Counted from the stretch's first letter, positions 1 to 10,954 are shown. The stretch is 64,000 nt of DNA from Parapristionchus giblindavisi (GCA_943737045.1 CALSFV010000039.1:842132-906131), one strand, 5' to 3'. Made by a program: numbers and translations. Notes: generated by a model not told the origin, from the sequence alone.

Positions 1-158
1 AACTACACTTATTTTATTTGGTGCATCTGATTTAGTGCTAATATTGTGTTGAATTGGAACTATCTATGGTAGATCAATATTATTGATTGAATTTTTGAGG
101 TTATTCAGAGATTGATTGATGTTGTGCAAAATATATATTCGAGTTGCATCAAACGTTT

Positions 159-245
159 TGATAAAAGTTATTTTTCGTTATTTTTCGCATAAAAAGAGCC
201 TTATATAGTTGGTCGATTCTGATAATGAGCCGTTCAAAATATACA
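159..245. repeat. Degenerate internal fragment of the CATACATTTTCGG family
   Basis: The stretch holding 'cgcataaaaagagcc' and 'gtcgattctgataatga' resembles the interior of the better-preserved copies at 45159 and 10568. The termini are gone. The same fragment recurs at 16620-16710 because it lies in the duplicated unit. Confidence 0.5.
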
Positions 246-543
246 AAAATCAATAAATTCAAAATATCGCTCTTTGTTCTTCGTGGATTGACTGCACCTG
301 TTTACACTACAGAAGGATACCAGTTTATGAAATAGTTTGGAATGCCTTTCCTCGGAAGTTTCCTCAATTCATGGATAAAATATTTCGGGGGAAAAAACAA
401 AATGCCATATGATTTTGGCAAGTACTGTAGCTATTTAATAACTAATTATTGTTATTTGATCTAAGACTTTGATCTATAATCTTTGATTTAAGACTTTCAT
501 CTATAATCTTTGATCTATAATCTTTGATCTTTGATCTCCTCAG

Positions 544-949
544 CATGCACTCCGATGCTACGGTATCGTTCGTATGCACACAGTGTCACAAGAGCTACGT
601 GTCCGGCAAGGCCATATGGAATCACGTTCAATCGGTTTGTAGTTTGATGTATCTATCGATAGTTTACTATAATATCTGAGGCCATGAACGGTTGCAAACC
701 GTTTGCCGATAAATGTGACGTCACAAGCGTTGGGGGTTGGCGATTGTGCCGTCACGCAAACGGTTTGTCAACGTTCATGGATACCTATACTAATCTTAAA
801 CCGAATGGCGGGAATGTACACTTCACCAGTCGCATTTATGTTTCTCGAATGTGTGGAAGTAACTTCTCTATCATATCGGATGATTTCTTTTGTATCTCGA
901 AAAAAATTATATCTCGATTAAAAACATAAATATGAATACTCCTAATGGC

Positions 950-1031
<82 letters not shown>

Positions 1032-4000
1032 TTTTTTAACAAATGAAAAGTGAATTGCAAACCCATAATGATTTGTGTTCGTAGATGTGCAAGGGTGCGG
1101 CGTATGACGTCACGATCACGCAGTTGCATAGCAATGATTTGATTATGGTAGGTGGAGAATTTATATTCAGTTGTTTGCTTAATTATTTAAATCTAAAATT
1201 GATATTTAAGATTTTGATTTTGAGATTAGGCAAAAACTAATGAAAATCTATTAAGGTCCATTTGATTCAGATGTGTGGCGGAATTTTATTATCGATTTCT
1301 CATTTTAATATATTGATACATAGTTTTAAAAGTTTATTTATTGTCAGAAAGATGAAGGTCGTCTATGTCGATGTCCCGTTGTTGAGTGCAAGACTAATGT
1401 CAGGAGTGCCGCTGCAATGGGCTCTCACTTTAGACTGTACGGTTACTGTAGTCTATATTATCGATTGGTTACTGTAGTCTATATTATCGATTGGTTACTG
1501 TAGTCTATATTATCGATTGGTTACTGTAGTCTATATTATCGATTGGTTACTGTAGTCTATATTATCGATTGGTTACTAGGGTGGCGAGAACCAGTCACTA
1601 GTCACTAATTATTCTCTCTCTCCAACTAGTGCGTAATCTTATCCACTCTCTCTGCTACTCTTCTGTCCCCTGTGGCAGCCGTGCGTTGGGGTCACGGTTG
1701 AGTAGCAAAATTACTCTTTTTCTACTCTTTTTGTTTTTTCTCGGCTCTAAGTAATCAAAATGTGCAAATCTATATATTTTTGGAATCTACAAGTCAAGGG
1801 CTATCCAACAAGCCTAAAATTGGATGTCAAAGAAGATTAGAGACGCCGCTTGGTTGTTTATGACGATTGTGGGCGGAGTCTATCACTATGCAAGAGGTTA
1901 AATAACGACAGGGAAGAGTTTTAATTGTAGTTCGAATGATTTTAATAACGTGATAATTATAAATGATATTATAATAGTCTTCCTATCCGTCTTATCGGAA
2001 GTACTGGAATGCATAACATGAGAATTCGACGAAATTTGAAAGTTATCTTTGACAGTCAATTTTAGACTTGTTGAATAGCCCTTTGCTTGTAGATTCCAAA
2101 AATATTCATATTTGCAAATTTCGATTACTTATAGCCGAGAAAACCCAAAAGGAGTAGAAAAAGAGTAGCTAAAATTACTCACTAATGTTTTGATGACCTC
2201 ATCGCTACTAACCGTCGCGCGAGAGGTCGTAAATGTGCCTCTCTCGGTTGAGTAGAGAGAGACTGTCACTAGGACTAGTGACTAGTGACTGATTCTCGCC
2301 ACCCTATTGGTTACTGTAGTCTATATTATCGATTGGTTACTGTAGTCTATATTATCGATTGGTTACTGTAGTCTATATTATCGATTGGTTACTGTAGTCT
2401 ATATTATCGATTGGTTACTGTAGTTTATATTATCGATTGGTTACGGTAGTCTATATTATCGATTGGTTACTGTAGTCTATATTATCGATTGGTTACTGTA
2501 GTCTATATTATCGATTGGTTACTGTAGTCTATATTATCGATTGGTTACTGTAGTCTATATTATCGATTGGTTACTGTAGTCTATATTATCGATTGGTTAC
2601 TGTAGTCTATATTATCGATTGGTTACTGTAGTCTATATTATCGATTGGTTACTGTAGTCTATATTATCGATTGGTTACGGTAGTCTATATTATCGATTGG
2701 TTACTGTAGTCTATATTATCGATTGGTTACGGTAGTCAATATGCTTGATTATTCTGTCAGTACATGTAATAAGAGTTAATTGAGTACAAGTTGCAATCAC
2801 TTAATTACTTACGACAATATTGATTTATGAATTGGTTGACTGCTCTTCGTTATGCCTTTTGGCTTGTACTATCAAGACGAGATATTGATTGATTTTTATT
2901 GATCATTACAGTAAGCACTCGGATCAGAGACTGAGCTATCGTTGTGACTCGTGTGAGATCAGAAGAAACGAGGCTGTGTCCATCATCAGACATTGCAAGG
3001 TACGATGGGAGTCATGATTACGGTACTCAAGAGTACGGTGTCGGAGTACTGTATACTTTGGATACTGTACTCTATAGTATGGACTAAGTAGTCACTGTAT
3101 TCATGATTTTTTAATTTATTTTAAAGGCACACCCAAGCTAATTTACTCTTCGTATTGGCTATGCTCTCTCGCAGTCAAAGAAAACGAGAGAATGTGGCCA
3201 GAGCGGAGAGTTTTAAATTAGCCTGAGGTGTCACTCATAGGTCGAAAAGTATGTTACAAAGCACCAAGCCTGACCGCATTTTGAGCCAAAATTTTCCAAA
3301 AAATCGTAAAACCTGACCGCATTTTGAGCCAAAATTTCACAAAAATCGAAAAACCTGACCGCATTTTGAAAACCGATAACCTAGCTATTCGACCTATGGT
3401 GTCACTTTAAACATGATTTTATTCAGAAGTGCCCCAACTCGAAAGCCTTGATGGTATTGAATGGAGTGGATGTGGAGGTGAGGGAGGATGAGGAGGGAGC
3501 GGGTATCGCCACGAATGAGAAGGTATACGGTAGCTGACATATTTATTGATTGACCCTGAGTTTTAAAAATTCCGATTGCAGACTACTAAGGATGGAGATC
3601 AGCCTCGCGGAAAAGATGAGATGTGAGGAATATTTGTAGTTTGTCTTCTTCGGTTGATTACGGTAGTTTGTTCCGTGTAATCGATTATCGATTGATTTAC
3701 AGTGTCATTTTGTCGCCTTCGGACGGAGATAAGACGAACAGTACGGTAGCTGTTCCTCCTAAGAGAGGACGTCCTCGTGTTCTCCGTGTAGGCAGGTATA
3801 CTGTATCACGTATCTGAATTATCGATTGATCGGGATTATTGATTTCAGTACTGATGACGTCACTGTTGTTGAGACCGTGAATGCGGCCAATAAGAAGAAG
3901 GCAGAAAAGGTTGGTTAGATTTGGGGAAATCGATTTATCGATTTGTTTTCCGTATTCAGGTAGATCAATCACAAAACGATGAAGAGGACGAAGAAGGGAA

Positions 4001-4672
4001 TGAAGTAGAAGTAGAGGATGAGAATAGTGAGGGTGAAGATGACTATATACCATCGGTGAGCGTTTGGAATACGGTGGGGGTACTGTAATCGAGTGAGGTG
4101 CTGTAAGGTACAGTATACTGTGGAATGCACTGGATGGGTATTTTATAGTACAAGCATAGGTGGGCACGGTGGGGGAAAGGCTGTGCGCAAACCGGGGAAT
4201 TGTAAGGCAAGGCTATGCGCATGGCTATTTTTAGCAGAATTGACCAGAAATTTTCCAATTTTTTGCGACGCAAGGCTATGTGCAAGGGAAGGCAAGGCTG
4301 CGCGCAAAAAGAATTCGTTTTCGCGCGCCCACCTATGAGTACAAGAGGATTGTTGAGTTTTGTTTTGGAAGAGTACGGTGTACTGTAATCTATCGTATAT
4401 CGGGGGATTTAGTGGATGATGAGATATCGTGGGGTGGGATACTGTAACGGAGTGAGTATACTGTAACTATTGATTGTAGGAACCCGAGGAAGATGGTACA
4501 GTATCGATCGAGGATGAGAGTGATGATGAAGAAGAGAAGGAGGATGAAGATGAGGAAGAAGAGGAAGAGGAAGAGGAGGAGGAGGAAAAAGAGAAGGTAC
4601 ATTTGTGTTTCATGATTAGATCATAGCTTTTACCATAGAGTGCAATGATTGTTCCACATTACACAGCTTACA

Positions 4673-4703
<31 letters not shown>

Positions 4704-5759
4704 GTAATAGTAATAGTAATAATAATAATAATAATATATAATAATAAATACTGCATATTCCAGGCTCAGCCATCGCATGGCATGGCTACCAGAAGAAGCG
4801 GCTCGTCAAATGCTGCTGTTATTGTGAATGATGACGTAAGATTTATTCATTTTTCTACCTATGCCTTTTTCCTTGATTTTTTATGAATTCTATGAATTCG
4901 TTAACCTCGCTGACTAGATAATTTTGAAGAACGTTTTATGTATTTATCGATTTTTATACAATTTATTGATTGATTTTATCATTCCTTATTTTCAGGAAGA
5001 ATCGAACAAGCGTGTTCTTCGCTGCCTCAGAAGATCAATTCAGGCATGTTTATTCAATCAATAAATCAATATTCTGATTACGAGACTATGGCTTGAGCTC
5101 CGTTGAAAAGTTGAGAAAAGAAACGAAAAACATTTAAAGAAAACTCTTCTCTTTTTACACACTCTCTCGCTCCTTTTCGTTTCATTCCGATACTTTTCAA
5201 TATTAAAAGTTGCAAGGAGCAGAGAGTGGGTAAAGTGTGGAGAATATTCACAAGTACTCAAATTCCGAACTTATAGTAATTCATTTATAATATTCTTGTG
5301 TTGTATGGCTTCACTTTCATACTGTATAAATATAATAGGCTCTTTATTGATTTCAATTGCCACTGGCCTATCAGTGATCTCCTGTAGGACTTTGTGTGCC
5401 TTGAATAACTGAACAACCTTTACCTTTATTCCTTTTTACATTTATTTAAATATATTTGATGATTCATTACAGAAGGTCGTGGACTCGGATGATGATGAGG
5501 AAGACGATGACTCATTCGAGGTTCCTCCCCCTCTCAAACTTCGTCGTACCAGACCTTTCGTTGAGGTATACTGTAGATTACTATAGGAACGGGTTACGGT
5601 ATCGTTGTTGTGCAGTACGATTAAGGATTACGGTAGATTAGCGTACAAACTGTAGATAACGACCGTAGTATATGAACAAGGGTTACGGTATCTCTTTCTA
5701 CAGTCTGTAATCTGTCTCTGTTGTAGGATTCGTGCTCTTCTGATGATGAGGAATATTAA
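544..5759 (+). CDS. Zinc-finger/AT-hook/acidic-tail protein, left copy (5' end outside window)
   Basis: This is the 3' part of a second copy of the gene at 10955-20860. Fourteen exons can be traced: 544-634, 1085-1147, 1348-1436, 2912-2999, 3427-3522, 3582-3622, 3703-3795, 3849-3909, 3960-4055, 4480-4596, 4764-4835, 4996-5043, 5473-5565 and 5727-5759 (TAA). Lengths and phases equal those of exons 11-24 of the right copy. Visible parts are a Cx2Cx12Hx4C finger, a Cx4Cx12Hx4H finger (CPVVEC...HFRLKH), a Cx2Cx12Hx3C finger (CDSC...HCKKC), an AT-hook (PKRGRPRVL) and a long Glu/Asp tract. No exon is broken, so the copy may be functional. The role is probably nuclear and DNA-binding (inference). 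The intron after 5043 starts with GC, not GT, as in the other copy. Confidence 0.8.
682..780. mobile_element. Short palindromic element, ~100 bp (copy also at 17165-17262)
   Basis: The ends form an imperfect inverted repeat: CCATGAACG at the left and CGTTCATGG at the right, with TTGCAAACCGTTTG facing CAAACGGTTTG. TGACGTCAC lies near the centre. It sits in an intron of the zinc-finger gene. Related but diverged sequence is near 47340-47455. Confidence 0.6.
952..1031. repeat. AAT/TTA microsatellites in introns
   Basis: Runs of (AAT)n occur here and at 4677-4740, 17431-17503, 19687-19742, 12903-12934, 30523-30582, 49780-49828 and 57515-57578. They create long Ile-, Tyr- or Asn-only open frames that are not genes. 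Copy lengths differ between the two halves of the segmental duplication. Confidence 0.9.
1438..2746. repeat. 26-bp minisatellite (interrupted by a palindromic element)
   Basis: The unit starts TTACTGTAGTCTATATTATC and adds GATTGG, 26 bp. About five units precede the element at 1577-2306 and about sixteen follow it. The right copy of the duplication has only about four units (18013-18120). So the array has expanded or contracted since the duplication. Occasional units carry ACGGTAG in place of ACTGTAG. Confidence 0.95.
1577..2306. mobile_element. 730-bp foldback element with long arms, TA-flanked
   Basis: It starts TAGGGTGGCGAGAACCAGTC and ends with the near-perfect reverse complement (GACTGATTCTCGCCACCCTA). 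Inner arms also pair: 'ggaatctacaag...ggctatccaacaag' near 1780-1815 faces 'cttgttgaatagcc...cttgtagattcc' near 2068-2098. TA may be the target duplication, which would suggest a Tc1/mariner-type relative. The minisatellite host site prevents a firm reading. It is absent from the right duplicate, so it is a later insertion. No transposase is visible. Confidence 0.8.
3121..3410. mobile_element. TTAA-flanked ~120-bp MITE, split by another element
   Basis: Outer ends read TTAAAGGCACACCCAAGC and GGTGTCACTTTAA, with TTAA on both sides. Intact relatives lie at 18492-18610 (the same site in the right duplicate), 40715-40836 and 53550-53670. All carry internal CTCTCTCG...GAGCGGAGAGTTT. The CATAGGTCGAA element at 3236-3398 is inserted inside the right terminal repeat. 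TTAA duplication is typical of piggyBac-type mobilisation (known); the link here is inference. Confidence 0.85.
3236..3398. mobile_element. CATAGGTCGAA-family MITE with 8-bp target duplication GTGTCACT
   Basis: It begins CATAGGTCGAAAAGTATG and ends AGCTATTCGACCTATG, with internal repeats of CCTGACCGCATTTTGAGCC. GTGTCACT flanks both sides. The right duplicate at about 18597-18607 has a single GTGTCACT and no insert, a true empty site. Confidence 0.95.
4155..4337. mobile_element. CATAGGTGGGC-family MITE with 8-bp target duplication AGTACAAG
   Basis: It begins CATAGGTGGGCACGG and ends GCGCGCCCACCTATG, with internal 'ggcaaggctatgcgca' motifs. AGTACAAG flanks both sides. The right duplicate near 19350 has one AGTACAAG and no insert. 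Relatives are at 37583-37775 and 52962-53088. Confidence 0.95.
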
Positions 5760-5760
5760 T

Positions 5761-6154
5761 ATTATTAATATATTAATATCGAAGCCTTTCTTTGTTAATC
5801 GTTCGAAGCTTTGTTTTCGCTTTTTTTGTTTATTAATGTTTATTCGAATGTTTAGAAGATTCGTTGTTGTTATTGTTGCTAACTTTGTTCTAATTTTTCT
5901 ACTTTGTTAATCTTTGATCTTTACTCTGTAATCTTTACTCGACCACTGTGAAAACCTGTTCCCTGTTTGAAGATACGTGTAAAGGGGTCGCCCCCCTCCC
6001 TCAGCAATTTACATGCGTTGATAAATGTTCTTTTTTCTGGTCTCATTGCTTTTATGGCAAGTGTTGCTGTAACACTGAATATATCTGACGCATTAGAAAT
6101 GTAAATAAGTCTACTCTGGCTATTGATCGATTCGAAGGAATGCGCGAGCGTACT
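5761..6154. other. Intergenic stretch after the left zinc-finger copy
   Basis: AT-rich 3' flank that diverges quickly from the matching flank at 20861. I see no gene, RNA or clear element here. Confidence 0.6.
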
Positions 6155-6477
6155 TTAAAACGCACTCTCCCTAACAGCGGGGGGACAGCGACAGGGGGAG
6201 GGCACAAAGTTTCAAAATCATCCTAGACCATTCATATTTGGTGGTTAGAGTCCCTAGGGGTGGGATACACTTCAGCCAAAAAATTGGCCCCAATTATCGA
6301 TTTTTGATCTACCAAAACTGAAAAAATCAAATTGATTTTTTCCAATCGTGTCATATATCATTCGAAAGAGCGTTGAAAGTTATGTAAAAATGACAAGTCT
6401 CAACAGATTTCGTTCATCGGTTTTTGAGAAAAATCCGATTTTTTTGAAAAAATGCAAGATTTTTTTCCTTTCGTTAA

Positions 6478-8191
6478 CACGGATCTCCTGTAAGAATGAA
6501 AGAAGCCATGCGACCGTTTTAAAAATTTTTTCTCCGATTTGGCTGATACTTGGTTAGTTAATCATAATGAGGGAAAAGAGAAGGCATAACCACTTGTTTT
6601 CGCCAAATTTGCATTTTTATCGATTTTTTGATCTACAACTTTGTGGAGTCATATCTCACTCAAATTTTGACCTACAGCGTGAAATTTTTTTTCAATCGAC
6701 TCGAAATGAACTAATCTAGAAGTTACTCTACACAATGTACGCGCGAAAACGTCATCTTCTACCTGTTTTCTTCGAAAAACTGATTTTTTGGGTACAAAAT
6801 GCAAATTTTCTCAAAATTTTTCAACAAAGGGTACGATTTTTATTCGCAATTCTGTTTCCTCATCCTCGAATTGAGGTACTCACATATTTCTTAAGTCATA
6901 AGTCGCGGCACCCGATATCGATCCTCAGAGGGAACCCGGACTTTGCGTTATTTTCATTCAAAAATACATTTCGTATCTCCTCTCTCTTCATTTTCGTGCA
7001 AATTCGCACTCAAGGTATACCAATCGAAAGCTCTCGACGAGCTCTACAAAAATGACCGAATAGCACAAGTCATGAAATTTGATCGTTTTCAAGATATGCC
7101 AGAAAAACCTTTTATTCTCCACTTTTTTGCTGTACAATGCAATTGATTCACAACGAGACGTTGTGTGCTTTCTCCAATGTGTTTTTTGCACTCTTTTCTC
7201 GTGCCCTCTCACTGAACGAGAGATAGATATATTCGCTTTCACTTTCACTTTGCTCTCTAACCACGTATGTTCGTTACTCTTTTGCAATCAATAGGATCAT
7301 TGCAGCAATGCGTTTGCTCGTACTATTCTTCGTACTTCAATGGATACTCTTAACGAAGGGTCAACGGAATATGGTATGCCAGTTTGCACGAATCATTTAA
7401 ATAACTCCTGCTTTTGAAAGGATGAGGATGAAGGCTTATGCGAGGAAGAACCATCGACCAAGCGACTGAGACCTGCCTGTTATTTCTCAATCCCACGATC
7501 TACATCTCTGGAGACGGGGGAACGTGATGCGAAGTTCAAAGTCTCTTCAGAATGTGATAGTGGTCCACTCCACTCGTAAGTTTGTATATTGCTGGAATTT
7601 TATATCTATTATATTATTTTAGAATGGCCACATTGGAAGCCACATTGAGTGCGAATTTGCACGAAAATGAAGAGAGAGGAGATACGAAATGTATTTTTGA
7701 ATGAAAATAACGCAAAGTCCGGGTTCCCTCTGAGGATCGATATCGGGTGCCACGACTTATGGCTTAAGAAATATGTGAGTACCTCAATTCGAGGATGAGG
7801 AAACAGAATTGCGAATAAAAATCGTACCCTTTGTTGAAAAATTTTGAGGAAATTTGCATTTTGTACCCAAAAAATCAGTTTTTCGAAGAAAACAGGTAGA
7901 AGATGACGTTTTCGCGCGTACATTGTGTAGAGTAACTTCTAGATTAGTTCATTTCGAGTCGATTGAAAAAAAAATTTCACGCTGTAGGTCAAAATTTGAG
8001 TGAGATATGACTCCCCAAAGTTGTAGATCAAAAAATCGATAAAAATGCAAATTTGGCGAAAACAAGTGGTTATGCCTTCTCTTTTCCCTCATTATGATTA
8101 ACTAACCAAGTATCAGCCAAATCGGAGAAAAAATTTTTAAAACGGTCGCAAAAGGGGTCTCATTTTCCTACATTTTTACAGGAGATCCGTG
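6478..8191. mobile_element. Palindromic element B (TTAA junctions), carrying a spliced-gene-like cargo
   Basis: B begins CACGGATCTCCTGTAA and ends with its reverse complement. TTAA is at 6474-6477 and 8192-8195. The arms are about 530 bp (6478-7012 and about 7640-8191). They are very similar, for example GGGAACCCGGACTTTGCG on the left and its complement near 7711. The ~630-bp interior contains the coding-like cargo at 7308-7704. No transposase was seen. Confidence 0.85.
7308..7704 (+). CDS. Hypothetical 100-aa spliced reading frame carried inside element B
   Basis: I do not recognise it. Three phase-consistent exons are 7308-7373, 7421-7575 and 7623-7704 (TGA), joined by GT-AG introns of 47 bp each. 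A cag acceptor lies 2 bases before the ATG. The first exon encodes a hydrophobic start (MRLLVLFFVLQWILL) like a signal peptide or membrane anchor. The second is acidic then basic (DEDEGLCEEEPSTKR). The third runs into the arm of element B, so the last ~20 residues are encoded by transposon sequence. This looks like a captured host gene fragment (Pack-type cargo, inference). The first-exon frame is the least certain part. Confidence 0.35.
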
Positions 8192-8519
8192 TTAAATAGC
8201 AGACCACTTTCCAGAAAACAGTTATTCCTGAATTAGTTGATATTTTGTGTAAAAATGGATGGGCTATCCGAATAACACACTCATTTTAACCATCTCCATT
8301 CCAGAACATGACATATTGGCAAAAAACTAGCGGTTTTTAGAGTTACAATCGTCGACGCAGGTTCGAATCCGGTCGCGGGACAAAATTTTTGCAAACTTTT
8401 TTTAGTTCCCTTTTTGCTTCTAGCCTTCTTTTTTCGATGTTTAGGACTGTTTTAAATGGTTTTCATATTACGTCACATGATTTCTAGTTATTTCAGTTGT
8501 TGTTTTCCGGCATGAAAAC

Positions 8520-8945
8520 TTATTTTCTAAAGCAGTCACTAAAATCGATGAATCGTTGAAAAATATTTAGGTGCGGGCCTATGACGATACTGGCAACGAT
8601 GCTCATAATCATGTCGAATTTTCCAAGCGCTAACCCTGATGGATCGAGAATACTATCGAGGAAAGATTGGGTGCTAGTCAAATCAGCTCGCATAAAGTCT
8701 GCAAGAGCCACAGCATCCGTTAAAGGGAGAGTATCCCATAAAAATATTGATTGAAATGCCGAAAATGTTCGAACGTGAAATTTAGTCCTACAACGAATTG
8801 ACGAAATATCATACGGCAGCCATTGATATCTTTGCCGGGGCAAAAAAAAACAAAAAGAGAAAGGATATCCAGGATAAGAAGTGACTCTTTGCCAAATCGA
8901 TAGTTGATTGGCATAAGGAATAGGCTGATATCTGATCTGTCTCAT
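8520..8945 (-). CDS. Unidentified 141-aa open frame in element C
   Basis: The frame is open from ATG at 8945 down to the stop at 8520. It is rich in aromatic and hydrophobic residues (for example WDTLPLTDAVALADFMRA) and has no intron signals I trust. I see no transposase triad or named domain. It could be a decayed element-encoded protein or captured host sequence. The lack of stops over 141 codons in AT-rich DNA is mildly suggestive. Confidence 0.3.
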   Translation of the reverse strand: MRQIRYQPIPYANQLSIWQRVTSYPGYPFSFCFFLPRQRYQWLPYDISSIRCRTKFHVRTFSAFQSIFLWDTLPLTDAVALADFMRADLTSTQSFLDSILDPSGLALGKFDMIMSIVASIVIGPHLNIFQRFIDFSDCFRK

Positions 8946-9175
8946 TATACAACCAGTGAATAAAAAGAGATCATGGATGGGTATAGAACTTCCCTAACAA
9001 ACATCTGTCTATTGATGTCATATTGGACTCTCTCAGGTTCAAAGGCCTAAGCTGACGAGTTCAACCACCACCTTGCGTTGTGATTTTTGCTGATTTATAT
9101 GAGAAATTCTAGTTCGACATTTCCGTATGGGGATCTCCAGCGAATTTAAACACTTAATTTTTCAAGTCCCTTTAA

Positions 9176-9682
9176 ATGTGGAATTATTCTACTATCGATG
9201 TGGATAGCGATGAACTAAACTTGGATACAGAATGGAGGAATTTGCTGAACGAATTGGATAAGAAAAAGGCTGATGCAATTGATGATAAGGCGTTGATATC
9301 TGATGAAGATCTACTCCGGTATTTTTTGCTCGCGGGACACGCCGTTGAGAGGCCAAATCTCGCGGGGTACACCGCGAGGTGCACCACGGTGTGGAAAGGA
9401 CGGTGTGCCTCGCGGGGTGGACATCAAATCTCGCGGGGCACACCGTCCCTCCTGCCCCACGGGGCACGCCGTCATTCACCTCGCGGGGCTCCCCGTCTAG
9501 AGGCAGCAGCTCGCGAGGTACCTCGTCTAAATGTTCTACCACGTGGTGCACCTCGCGGCGTACACCACGGGATTGAACGGTGTGCCCCGCGAGTAAAAAA
9601 TACCGGAGTAATAGTGACTTCCATCAGAAAGAACAAGAACGAAATTTTCAGCATGGACGAAACAATTGAATTGGTGGATTGA
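9176..9682 (+). pseudogene. Small acidic open frame in element C, interrupted by the GC-rich element
   Basis: About 46 residues (MWNYSTIDVDSDELN... to ISDEDL) are open up to 9313. The 295-bp GC element then intervenes. Past it, a Lys/Glu-rich stretch (SIRKNKNEIFSMDETIEL) runs to a TGA ending at 9682. The element happens to stay open in this frame. Removing it with one TA also leaves an open frame, so the pre-insertion gene had an uninterrupted exon here. The product is unrecognised, and the interrupted form is presumably not functional. Confidence 0.45.
9314..9608. mobile_element. GC-rich 295-bp palindromic element, copy 1, TA duplication
   Basis: The termini are CTCCGGTATTTTTTGCTCGC and its near complement GCGAGTAAAAAATACCGGAG, flanked by TA. 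The interior repeats CTCGCGGGG / CCCCGCGAG many times. It is far richer in GC than its surroundings. Copies at 31109-31403 and 35395-35689 have exactly the same length. Confidence 0.9.
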
Positions 9683-10567
9683 GAACAAACCGACGTTAAT
9701 TCTGTTGAGAAAGATGTATTCAAATGGTGAAGATGTAAGTTCTTGATGTCCCAAATGTACAACCGTTTAAAAAAAATAAATTTCTACTTTCAGAACATTG
9801 CATTTTAGATATTGATCTATCTGAAAACCATTTAAAACAGTCCAAAACATCGAAAAATATTATTAGAAGCCAAAAAGGAACTAAAAAAAGTTTGCAAAAA
9901 TTTTGTGCCGCGACCGGATTCGAACCTGCGTCGACGATTGTAACTCTAAAAACCGCTAGTTTTTTGCCAATATGTCATGTTCTGGAATGGAGATGGTTAA
10001 AATGAGTGTGTTATTCGGATAGCCCATCCATTTTTACACAAAATATCAACTAATTCAGGAATAACTGTTTTCTGGAAAGTGGTCTGCTATTTAACGAAAG
10101 GAAAAAATCTTGCATTTTTTCGAAAAATCGGATTTTTCTCAAAAACCGATGAACGAAATCTTTTGATACTTGTCAGTTTTACATAACTTTCTACGCTCTT
10201 TCGAATGATATATGACACTATTGGAAAAAATCAATTTGATTTTTTCAGTTTTGGTAGATCAAAAATCGATAATTGGGGCCAATTTTTTGGCTGAAGTGTA
10301 TCCCACCCCTAGTGACTCTAACCACCAAATATGAATGGTCTAGGATGATTTTGAAACTTTGTGCCCTCCCCCCTCCGCCCTTACAGAGAGCGCGTTTTAA
10401 ATTCATACGTGACTTTCCCAAAAATAGATAAAAATTCAGTAGAATTTGAGTTTTAAAAGATTTTGACTTATTCTATTCAGTTTATCTCAAATATTTCCAA
10501 TTTTGTGTGACTGTCCCAAGTTTGATCTCCGATTGTCGCTGTTGATGAACCAGATTCTGTTTCAAAT

Positions 10568-10749
10568 CATACATTTTCGGTACCCTCACAGAATTATTTT
10601 TATATGGTAGGTCGATTTAGAAAATCCGTTATTTTTCGCATAAATTGCAATCTTTCACATAAAAATGAGCTTTATATGGTGCATCCACCCTGAATATGAG
10701 CCGTGTATAGTGGGTCAATCCTCACACTGTGAGAGTATGAAAATGTATG
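10568..10749. mobile_element. CATACATTTTCGG-family MITE
   Basis: It begins CATACATTTTCGGTACCCTC and ends GAGAGTATGAAAATGTATG. The interior has repeated 'atatggt/gggtcgat' motifs. Flanks TTTCAAAT and GTATCAAAT are only roughly alike. It lies about 200 bp upstream of the right zinc-finger gene start. Confidence 0.8.
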
Positions 10750-10954
10750 GTATCAAATGTGACGTCGCTAGAGTGAAGAGGGCGGAAGGAACGCCTCTCT
10801 CCTTACGCTGGTGACGACACGTTTGTTGACAGTCGGTTTATGAGGGTTAATCTATGTGGCATACAAACTACAGAAGTGATTCTGTGAAGTATGATTTTTA
10901 TCAACGTTCATGGTTTACATGACCTCAGGTAATCGATCGTCACTTGATGCAAAG

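Larger units (their letters stand above)
1..5760 (+). repeat. Left copy of a large tandem segmental duplication (matches 16469-20860)
   Basis: From base 1 the sequence follows 16469 onward almost base for base through fourteen shared exons and their introns, down to the stop codons at 5759 and 20860. The window cuts the left end, so the full unit is unknown. The copies differ by insertions. The left copy alone has elements at 1577-2306, 3236-3398 and 4155-4337. The right copy alone has one at 17701-17810 and a short insert near 20360-20420. Low divergence suggests a fairly recent event. Confidence 0.95.
8196..10090. mobile_element. Palindromic element C (TTAA junctions) with tRNA-like motif in its arms
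   Basis: C begins ATAGCAGACCACTTTCCAGA and ends with the reverse complement. TTAA is at 8192-8195 (shared with B) and 10091-10094. The arms are about 275 bp. Each contains a perfect tRNA B-box-like GGTTCGAATCC (8360-8370; complement at 9916-9926) in a tRNA 3'-half-like context. The interior (8470-9820) has open frames on both strands and the GC-rich 295-bp insertion at 9314-9608. Confidence 0.8.
6155..10400. mobile_element. Outer palindromic element A, TTAA-flanked, split by elements B and C
   Basis: TTAA sits at 6155-6158 and 10397-10400. The arms 6159-6473 and 10095-10396 are inverted copies: TTTCAAAATCATCCTAGACC near 6210 faces GGTCTAGGATGATTTTGAAA near 10338. With B and C removed, A is a ~620-bp nearly pure palindrome with no interior. 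Three inverted repeats in the order A-B-B'-C-C'-A', with TTAA at every junction, is best read as sequential TTAA-targeted insertions. Confidence 0.85.

Noticed and set aside
836..1129. Open frames made of long Ile, Tyr or Asn runs here and at 17318-17609, 34697-35116 and 49589-49978
   Set aside because: They are translations of AAT/ATT microsatellites inside introns.
6735..7055. 106-codon frame repeated inverted at 7609-7923
   Set aside because: It lies in the two arms of element B, so it appears twice by symmetry. I saw no domain, and splice-like cargo uses a different frame.
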